19,734 nucleotides of DNA from CAZVCG01 sp964626265 (GTDB lineage Bacteria > Pseudomonadota > Alphaproteobacteria > UBA9219): the NCBI GenBank assembly GCA_964626265.1, contig CAZVCG010000036.1, positions 1 to 19,734 of the forward strand, read 5' to 3'. Below are positions 14,509-19,734 of the stretch, piece by piece (position 1 is the stretch's first letter; each line of letters begins with the position of its first letter). The notes beneath the pieces are model-generated. The model searched no databases. It saw only the letters and a program-made list of their open reading frames with translations, and had not been told where the DNA came from. Both the position numbers and the translations under genes were made by a program.

Positions 14509-16575
14509 TTAGTAGTTATAAGGACTAAAGGGCCAAGGCACTCTTTTAACTTTTGTCAAAAGGGTATCGCGTTCCCTGGGTTGCTGTTCAACAATGCGTT
14601 GCTTCTGCTCCGGAGACTTTTCCGTCGTTGCGACTGCTGATTGTTGAGGGGATTGAATCTTGGCCGTTTCCGCTTTGTCATAAATCGGATAGCCGGATTT
14701 ATCCAAATCAGGGTTGTAGGTCAGTTTGCCGTTCTTGGCCAACCTGAAACCCATATCCAGTTCTTTTTGACTCAACTTTGAATCCTTAAGCGCATTATAT
14801 TTGCCGGGCGCGCGCTGTTTGGAAGCATGAAGGGATTTTGAACCGCCATTTTTCTTTTGCGCGGCGCGTTTTTCAGCGCGATTGCGTGGCGCGGTTTTAA
14901 CCTGTTTCTTTTTGTCTTTAACTTCAGCGGGTTTAACCGTTGGCTGCGGATTCACTGCGCTCGATTGAAGAGAAGCCAATGTGAAACCGGGCGCGACTTC
15001 TCGAATCTGTTCCAATTCTACCGGCGGCTGAACGGTCTGCTTATCTTCAACAGTAGGAGCCTTAACAGGCGTTGGCGACAGACTGGTCACGGCAGGCGTC
15101 ACGATAACGAGCGCTGCCAAAGCAAACGCGCTGACCACAGGCCTTCTGAAAAAGGCAGCGGCGAACTGGCGGGCATTAAGCGCAAGACGTGAAGCCGTGC
15201 TTTTCAGGAAAGCCGATAAACGGTTTTTCTTGACCGGCTCTAAGGTCTTTGTGGCGGGACGCGTGATGTATTCTATATCGGAAAATAGATCTTCTTTAGC
15301 CGATTGCCCATCTGCGTAAGCGGCTGCACGCTCTCCGGCCCTAGTCTCTGCATCTTCCAAACCGAGAATGCGATCCAGATTTCCCTTGATATCGTATGCA
15401 GTCTCCAGATTTCCGGATTCCTCAGTAACGGCCTCTGTAAACTGTGGTTTTTGCGTGAAGCGGCCATTTTCGTGCTGAAATATAGACCCCGATATAACGT
15501 TTATAAGCGGAGCGACTGGCGACAATAACGGATCGTTGCCTTCTTTTGTCGATTCCGTATGCCATGTGGCGATACGGTTCAACATGGCCAAACTAAATGT
15601 CTTACGCGCGCCTGCGTCATGGTTGTCAGCGCGGCTCATGTTTTTAAGCCTGCCCTTGATCATTTGCTGTAAGCCCAAAATAAGGGCGAGATCGTTAGTC
15701 GATATATCGTGCCCTGTTTTGCGGTGATATTCGGTCACATTCAGTTCGGCTTCTTTTAATACCGTTCTGATGTTTTGAAGGAAATGTTCTTCCGTCAATT
15801 CCGTTACGCCGCGGGCCGGTTTGAGCAGGTCGATATAACCGCTATCAGAAAGATGAAAATCGGGTTCTTGTAACTCGTCGATCACATCCACCAGATCGAT
15901 AATTTCGTCCTCGGCCGTCGCCGATTGTTTTTGGAAGGCTTTCTCTGCGGGTTGCTCGACGGCCTGAGGCGGTATAGTCGGGGCGGCCTCTTTAGCGGCT
16001 TTCGGTTTGACCAGATCCATTTTGACGGCTCGAGCGATTTTTTCAAAATAGAACTCATTGCCGAAGCGCTCTTGTAACAGTTTATGCTGGCGGTGCAGGC
16101 CAAGTTTAACGATTTTATTACGGATCTGAGCAATACTGAGGCCGTTGTTATTTTTACCGCTCAAGAAAGTTTGAAGAGTTTTGAGCTTATCGTCCAAACG
16201 TTCTTGCCGCTTATGGGCCACTTCGGTTTCTCTGGCCGCTTTTTCAATTTTATCTAATTCTTTTTGAAGTTCAGCGAGTTCATTTTCCTTACGGAGCTTT
16301 TCATCAGCAACTTGTTGCAAATATTTTTCATATTCGGCGTTCCCAAAAACAGCACGAAACTCTTCTTCTTCGGTGAGAACGACAGGGTCAGCTACAACAC
16401 TTAAAACTTCAGTGGTTTTTCTTGCGGCTTTCTTGCGCGCGGTTTTATTGGTGCGACGTGGCTCTATATGGACGGGTACTTCTGTAGAATCCGCATCCAG
16501 TTCAAATACGTAATCGCGAAAATCCATGCCTTTGAAAGTCGTATACTGGCGGTTTGCCGTATTGGCCTTGGTCAT
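14509..16575 (-). CDS. Unrecognised 688-aa coiled-coil, single-pass membrane protein
   Basis: I do not recognise the family. Visible regions: a basic N-terminal segment (about 38-55, RRTNKTARKKAARK); a charged coiled coil (about 80-138, ending LDDKLKTLQTFLSG); a mixed helical segment (145-190) with an RFGNEFYFEKIARAVKMDL stretch; an acidic linker (222-250, IIDLVDVIDELQEPD); a folded-looking middle (255-370); one hydrophobic helix (about 480-498) preceded by FFRRP; then a Pro/Lys-rich, very basic tail (500-600) and a C-terminal piece with YNALKDSKLSQKELDMGF. The large part before the helix is probably cytoplasmic, with the tail across the membrane (positive residues precede the helix). The start has GGAGA seven bases upstream. 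It has a good promoter and a clear terminator, so it is a single-gene unit between trp and rsmB. Confidence 0.85.
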   Translation of the reverse strand: MTKANTANRQYTTFKGMDFRDYVFELDADSTEVPVHIEPRRTNKTARKKAARKTTEVLSVVADPVVLTEEEEFRAVFGNAEYEKYLQQVADEKLRKENELAELQKELDKIEKAARETEVAHKRQERLDDKLKTLQTFLSGKNNNGLSIAQIRNKIVKLGLHRQHKLLQERFGNEFYFEKIARAVKMDLVKPKAAKEAAPTIPPQAVEQPAEKAFQKQSATAEDEIIDLVDVIDELQEPDFHLSDSGYIDLLKPARGVTELTEEHFLQNIRTVLKEAELNVTEYHRKTGHDISTNDLALILGLQQMIKGRLKNMSRADNHDAGARKTFSLAMLNRIATWHTESTKEGNDPLLSPVAPLINVISGSIFQHENGRFTQKPQFTEAVTEESGNLETAYDIKGNLDRILGLEDAETRAGERAAAYADGQSAKEDLFSDIEYITRPATKTLEPVKKNRLSAFLKSTASRLALNARQFAAAFFRRPVVSAFALAALVIVTPAVTSLSPTPVKAPTVEDKQTVQPPVELEQIREVAPGFTLASLQSSAVNPQPTVKPAEVKDKKKQVKTAPRNRAEKRAAQKKNGGSKSLHASKQRAPGKYNALKDSKLSQKELDMGFRLAKNGKLTYNPDLDKSGYPIYDKAETAKIQSPQQSAVATTEKSPEQKQRIVEQQPRERDTLLTKVKRVPWPFSPYNY

Positions 16576-16616
16576 AATTAATCTCCGCTCAAAATGGCTT
16601 TGGAAAATGTAGGCCT

Positions 16617-16645
16617 AATATGATGTATGGATGAAAATAAGTCAA
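16617..16645 (-). promoter_or_regulatory. Sigma-70-type promoter of the 688-aa gene
   Basis: On the minus strand TTGACT (16640-16645, 5/6 match) and CATATT (16617-16622, 4/6 match) are exactly 17 bases apart. Transcription would begin near 16610, giving a leader of about 35 bases with the GGAGA ribosome binding site before the ATG at 16575. Confidence 0.6.
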
Positions 16646-16690
16646 AGAAGACAATACTTTCGTTAACCAATTAACTAAGAAAATCAGATC

Positions 16691-18043
16691 TTAACGCGCC
16701 TGTTTCTGCATGACGGCGGTGAAGAAGCCGTCAGTTTGGTGTTTAGCGGGGGAGAGGGAGAGATAGGGGCCAGGCCCTGGCAAATCTTTAGAGATTTCCT
16801 TTATCGAAACAGAAGAATAATCTTTGTTTTTTATGAGGAAATTTTCTATTTGCTCTTCGTTTTCCTGGGGGAGTAGGGAGCATGTGGCGTAGATCAGGCG
16901 GCCACCGTCCTTAACAAGGCGGGCGGCACTTTCTAAGATGCTGAATTGCAAGGGGATGAGGGCGTCAAGGCCTGGGCCGAGCGCGCGCCAGCGCTGGTCT
17001 GGATTGCGCCGCCATGTACCCGTGCCGGAGCAGGGAGCGTCCACCAAAACGCGGTCGAACGAAGATTTGTGTTTTTTGACCCAAGGGTCATGTTCGTTGG
17101 CGAGCGGCTTAATGTCGATGTTGTGGATGCCCGCGCGGCGGAAGCGTTCCGAGCTGCGCTTGAGGCGATTTTCCAAGACATCGCAGGCGATTATCCGGCC
17201 CTTGTTTTGCATCTGGGCGGCAATGGCGAGCGTTTTACCGCCTGCGCCTGCGCAAAAGTCCACGACGCGCTCGCCGGGCTTAGCATCGACCAGAAACGCG
17301 ACAAGCTGCGAGCCTTCGTCTTGAATTTCAACGAACCCCTCGCGCAAGAGTGTCAATTGATTTAGTGCGGGACGTTCCTTGAGACGGATGCCGAGCGGAG
17401 AATAGGGGCATGGGGACGCTGCGAAACCATGCTTTTTAAGCTGTTCCAAAGCCTCTTCGCGAGTGATTTTAAGGGGGTTCACGCGCAAATCCAGCGGCGC
17501 AGGCTCTAACAATGCAGCCATTTCCTTTTCGAAGGCGTCGCCAAAACGCTCTTTGAGAGCCTTATACGCCCATTCCGGACACTCTAAAGTGACGCTTTCG
17601 GGCATGTTCGGGTGCTCTATTGTATGACCTTCGAGACGTTTGAGGAGCTTTTGTTCTGCGTCTGTGAGCGGCGTAGGGGCAAACTTTTTGCCTGTAAAAA
17701 TTTGTTCGAGGTCTTTGGCGGTTAACTTGGTAGCGCGGCCTTCCATGGCCGCGCCTTCGCCGTCGGTCGACGCGGGGATGGAAACCCGCGCTACCAGCGC
17801 CAGATAGACTAGAACCCGCGCACGCGGCATCGTGTCGGCCTTATACTTTTCAAGCCACCAGTTCAGGCGGGCGTGATGACGCAGAACGTCATAGGTCATA
17901 TGGGCAATGGCTGCGCGATCCTTGGAGCCGATAAATCGCCGCGAACGGAAATAGCCGCTGACCAGCGCATCCGCAGGACGCGGTACGGTGTCGATGGTCT
18001 CAAGCAACTCAATGACAGCTTGCAGGCGGGCTGACGGGGTCAT
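16691..18043 (-). CDS. rsmB: RsmB/NOP-family rRNA (cytosine-5) methyltransferase
   Basis: The 450-aa product is an RsmB (Sun/NOL1/NOP2) type SAM-dependent methyltransferase, expected to make m5C967 in 16S rRNA. The N-terminal RNA-binding domain has FIGSKDRAAIAHMTYDVLRH (37-56). The catalytic domain has the SAM loop VDFCAGAGGKTLA (261-273), DVLENRL, the VDAPCSGTGTWRRNPDQRW motif with the catalytic Cys338 region, and YATCSLLPQENEEQIE with the second Cys388. Length is normal. Residues 84-106 are encoded by a 67-nt palindrome that interrupts the N-terminal domain without breaking the frame. Its promoter overlaps the edge of palindromic element C. Exact target (C967 or another site) is inferred from family. 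Confidence 0.93.
   Translation of the reverse strand: MTPSARLQAVIELLETIDTVPRPADALVSGYFRSRRFIGSKDRAAIAHMTYDVLRHHARLNWWLEKYKADTMPRARVLVYLALVARVSIPASTDGEGAAMEGRATKLTAKDLEQIFTGKKFAPTPLTDAEQKLLKRLEGHTIEHPNMPESVTLECPEWAYKALKERFGDAFEKEMAALLEPAPLDLRVNPLKITREEALEQLKKHGFAASPCPYSPLGIRLKERPALNQLTLLREGFVEIQDEGSQLVAFLVDAKPGERVVDFCAGAGGKTLAIAAQMQNKGRIIACDVLENRLKRSSERFRRAGIHNIDIKPLANEHDPWVKKHKSSFDRVLVDAPCSGTGTWRRNPDQRWRALGPGLDALIPLQFSILESAARLVKDGGRLIYATCSLLPQENEEQIENFLIKNKDYSSVSIKEISKDLPGPGPYLSLSPAKHQTDGFFTAVMQKQAR
17729..17795. repeat. Palindromic element inserted in frame within rsmB
   Basis: A 67-nt near-perfect palindrome: GGTAGCGCGG (17729-17738) pairs exactly with CCGCGCTACC (17786-17795), the TTCCAT and CCGCG blocks inside also pair, and the centre is another dyad, CGTCGGTCGACG. 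In the rsmB reading direction it is translated without a stop as residues 84-106, with a Gly/Ala/Ser-rich, loop-like composition (VARVSIPASTDGEGAAMEGR). It lies between a conserved helix (VLVYLAL) and the segment LTAKDLEQIF, as expected for an insertion at a surface loop. Protein-coding palindromic elements of this kind are known from Rickettsia (RPEs); this one is not obviously the same sequence. Confidence 0.75.
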
Positions 18044-18065
18044 AACGGTTTGTTCCAGATATTAT

Positions 18066-18094
18066 ATTATAACTACCAATCATTTAACTGTCAT
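18066..18094 (-). promoter_or_regulatory. rsmB: Near-consensus sigma-70 promoter of rsmB
   Basis: On the minus strand ATGACA (18089-18094, 5/6) and a perfect TATAAT (18066-18071) are separated by 17 bases. Transcription would start near 18059, leaving a leader of only about 16 bases before the rsmB ATG at 18043. The -35 box is made by the terminal GGAATGAC of palindromic element C plus one adjoining base. Confidence 0.7.
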
Positions 18095-18218
18095 TCCGGA
18101 ACATTTTCTATTCGACCGCTTTGGTGGTCGAAAGAAAATGGATCCGGAATCCCGTTTATATTCAAAACAAAACAACAAACGGGATTCCGGGTTCGCGCTG
18201 CGCGCGCCCCGGAATGAC
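18090..18218. repeat. Palindromic intergenic element C (composite)
   Basis: The outer arms GTCATTCCGG (18090-18099) and CCGGAATGAC (18209-18218) are perfect inverted repeats. Inside are two further hairpins: CATTTTCTATTCGACC against GGTCGAAAGAAAATG around 18102-18140, with one unpaired base, and a perfect 14-bp stem CCGGAATCCCGTTT (18144-18157) with AAACGGGATTCCGG (18177-18190). The segment 18191-18208 is GC-rich (TTCGCGCTGCGCGCG). Ends shared with elements A and B mark a family; the interiors differ. Confidence 0.85.
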
Positions 18219-18346
18219 TAACTCTCTAAACTCATAATTGGCTAAATGGGCTGCTAAAATAAGCCCATAAATAACCATTTGCCAAGCGCATAAGGGGGAT
18301 TTATCTATCTGCCAGCCTAGAGAATGTCGGTAATGATAGATACAAT

Positions 18347-18420
18347 GGGGACACAATAAAAAGGCCTGTAGCAGCGGTTTAATTTATCTTCGGATTTACC
18401 AGCCTTTTTATTGTGTCCCC
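18347..18420. repeat. 74-nt hairpin element, copy 2 (inverted relative to copy 1)
   Basis: The left arm 18347-18365 (GGGGACACAATAAAAAGGC) pairs perfectly over 19 bp with 18402-18420; the twentieth position differs (A at 18401 where copy 1 has G). The 36-nt loop differs from copy 1 except that its reverse complement begins TGGTAAAT, as the copy 1 loop does, so the two copies are in opposite orientation. It lies 50 bases before the start of the tviB-like gene and would fold in that gene's leader if transcription starts upstream of it. Confidence 0.9.
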
Positions 18421-18469
18421 GTCGCATAACGCTGACTCTCATCTTTTCTAACTCTATGAAGTAATTACG

Positions 18470-19734
18470 ATGCAGGAAAAAATCGCGGTATTGGGCCTTG
18501 GGTATGTCGGGTTGCCTCTTTTGCTGGGGCTGGCCAAGCATTACGACGACGTTGTGGGCTTTGACATTGACTCGAAGCGGGTCGCGGCCCTCAAGGACGG
18601 GCACGACTGGACAGGCGAAGCGGACGATACCGAGCTTAAGGTTACGCGCGCCAAGATGACTGACCGCCCAGAGGCCATGAAAGATTGCACGTTTTTCATC
18701 GTCACGGTTCCCACGCCTATAGACCAAGCCAAGCGTCCCGACCTCATGCCCGTTTTGAGCGCGTGCAAAATCGTCGGCGATGTTTTGAAGCTGCATGGTA
18801 AGCAAAAATCGCCTGTTCCGCTGGTCGTGTTTGAATCGACCGTTTATCCCGGCTTGACGGAAGAGCTTTGCGGATCGGAAATCGCCAAACATTCCGGCCT
18901 GAAGCAAAGCGTCGATTTCAAGCTCGGCTATTCGCCGGAGCGCATCAATCCTGGCGACAAGGTGAACCGCCTTGAAACCATCGTGAAGATCGTGAGCGGC
19001 GAGGACAAGGAAAGCCTCGACCGCGTCGAAGACGTTTACGGCAAGGTCATCACGGCGGGCGTGCATCGCGCCGCCAACATTCGCGTGGCGGAAGCCGCCA
19101 AAGTAATCGAGAACACGCAACGCGACATCAATATCGCGCTGATGAATGAAATCGCGATTATCTGCGACAGGCTGGGTATCCGCACGCACGACGTTCTGCA
19201 AGCCGCCGGAACAAAGTGGAACTTTTTGAAATTCACGCCGGGCCTTGTCGGCGGACATTGCATCGGCGTCGATCCGTATTACCTGACGGCACGGGCGGAA
19301 GAACTTGGTTATCATCCGCAGGTGATATTGTCGGGCCGCCGCATCAACGACAACATGCCGATTTTCGTGGCGCAAAAGCTGGTGAAGCTATTGGCGGCGA
19401 ACGGCACGGCGTTGAAAGGCGCGAAAGTCGGCGTTCTGGGTCTGGCGTTTAAGGAAAACGTGCGCGACTTGCGCAACAGCCGCGTGCCGGAAATCGTGCA
19501 GGAGCTGCAATCCTTCGGCGTAGTAGTGCTGGTGCACGATCCAGTCGCCGATCCGGCCCACGCGAAGCACGAATACGGCCTCGATCTGTGCAAGAAAGAG
19601 GACTTGAAGAACTGCGACGCCATCATCTTCGCCGTGCCGCATAAGGTTTTGCTCGACGACATCAAGAGCTTTTACGCGTTCGTGGAGCCGGAAGGCTATT
19701 TCGTGGACGTAAAATCGGTTCTCGATCCGGCCTC
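18470..19734 (+). CDS. tviB: Nucleotide-sugar dehydrogenase, TviB/WbpA type (3' end outside window)
   Basis: The enzyme oxidises C6 of a UDP-N-acetylhexosamine to the uronic acid with two NAD+, supplying capsule, O-antigen or similar surface polysaccharide. The frame is open to the window edge: 421 residues, near the usual 425-435, so only a few are missing. Seen: NAD-binding VLGLGYVGLP (7-16), FESTVYPGLTEE (121-132), LGYSPERINPGD (152-163), AAKVIENTQRDINIALMNE (209-227, with Lys211 and Asn215), AGTKWNFL, and the catalytic Cys264 in GGHCIGVDPYYLT. These spellings match TviB/WbpO/WbpA better than UDP-glucose dehydrogenase. ATG 18470 has GAAG eight bases upstream; an ATG at 18455 is followed at once by a stop. 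Exact substrate uncertain. Confidence 0.9.
   Translation, partial: MQEKIAVLGLGYVGLPLLLGLAKHYDDVVGFDIDSKRVAALKDGHDWTGEADDTELKVTRAKMTDRPEAMKDCTFFIVTVPTPIDQAKRPDLMPVLSACKIVGDVLKLHGKQKSPVPLVVFESTVYPGLTEELCGSEIAKHSGLKQSVDFKLGYSPERINPGDKVNRLETIVKIVSGEDKESLDRVEDVYGKVITAGVHRAANIRVAEAAKVIENTQRDINIALMNEIAIICDRLGIRTHDVLQAAGTKWNFLKFTPGLVGGHCIGVDPYYLTARAEELGYHPQVILSGRRINDNMPIFVAQKLVKLLAANGTALKGAKVGVLGLAFKENVRDLRNSRVPEIVQELQSFGVVVLVHDPVADPAHAKHEYGLDLCKKEDLKNCDAIIFAVPHKVLLDDIKSFYAFVEPEGYFVDVKSVLDPA

Larger units (their letters stand above)
18044..18469. other. Repeat-filled intergenic gap between rsmB and tviB-like gene
   Basis: This 426-base gap separates two divergent genes. It holds the rsmB promoter, palindromic element C, a small dyad TGGGCT...AGCCCA (18247-18252 and 18262-18267, with no clear T-tract), an AT-rich stretch of about 80 bases in which I see nothing, and hairpin copy 2. 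I found no convincing open reading frame or tRNA in it, and no strong promoter for the plus-strand gene. Confidence 0.8.

Noticed and set aside
18317..19375. 352-codon open frame on the minus strand across the tviB-like gene
   Set aside because: The plus strand codes an unmistakable nucleotide-sugar dehydrogenase through the same bases; the minus frame also runs across hairpin copy 2 and has no recognisable domain.

Overview
The window reads as chromosomal DNA of a Gram-negative bacterium, most likely an alphaproteobacterium of medium GC. The grounds are: a three-gene transhydrogenase (pntAA, pntAB, pntB) of the Rhodospirillum rubrum type; a trpG-trpD-trpC block; ADP-heptose genes for an LPS core; and intergenic palindromes of the form GTCATTCC...GGAATGAC, like those scattered through several alphaproteobacterial genomes. 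I cannot fix the genus from sequence alone. No plasmid, phage or CRISPR signature was seen. Most of the window is housekeeping DNA; the unusual material lies in small repeats, gene insertions and a few unrecognised proteins.

Layout. 1-1677: the 3' end of alaS, a 58-aa small gene, and a flavodoxin-fold NAD(P)H oxidoreductase, all on plus. 1674-4745 (minus): hldD and hldE, then beyond a 75-nt perfect-stem hairpin a stand-alone prepilin-peptidase N-terminal domain. 4858-6756 (plus): fabD and fabG, separated by a palindromic element. 6965-8305: an ABC1/AarF-family kinase-like protein. 8393-11948: pntAA, an extra proline-rich membrane protein, pntAB and pntB. 11929-14339 (minus): trpG-trpD-trpC, without trpE. 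14509-16575 (minus): an unrecognised 688-aa coiled-coil membrane protein with its own promoter and terminator. 16691-18043 (minus): an RsmB-type rRNA methyltransferase carrying an in-frame palindromic insertion. 18044-18469: a repeat-filled gap. 18470 to the end: a nucleotide-sugar dehydrogenase of the TviB/WbpA type, cut by the window edge.

How the genes work together. HldE and HldD make ADP-L-glycero-D-manno-heptose for LPS, and the TviB-like enzyme makes a UDP-hexuronic acid for surface polysaccharide. FabD and FabG supply fatty acid synthesis. PntAA/AB/B form the proton-driven transhydrogenase that makes NADPH. TrpG/D/C cover three steps of tryptophan synthesis.

The most notable signals are: (1) two 74-75 nt hairpins with identical 19-20 bp termini, 16 kb apart in opposite orientation and with largely different loops; (2) a 67-nt palindrome translated inside rsmB, like the protein-coding palindromic elements of Rickettsia; (3) the end of an intergenic palindrome supplying the -35 box of an otherwise near-consensus rsmB promoter; (4) an undescribed membrane protein inside the pnt operon; (5) a prepilin peptidase reduced to its zinc-binding N-terminal domain; and (6) the 688-aa orphan.
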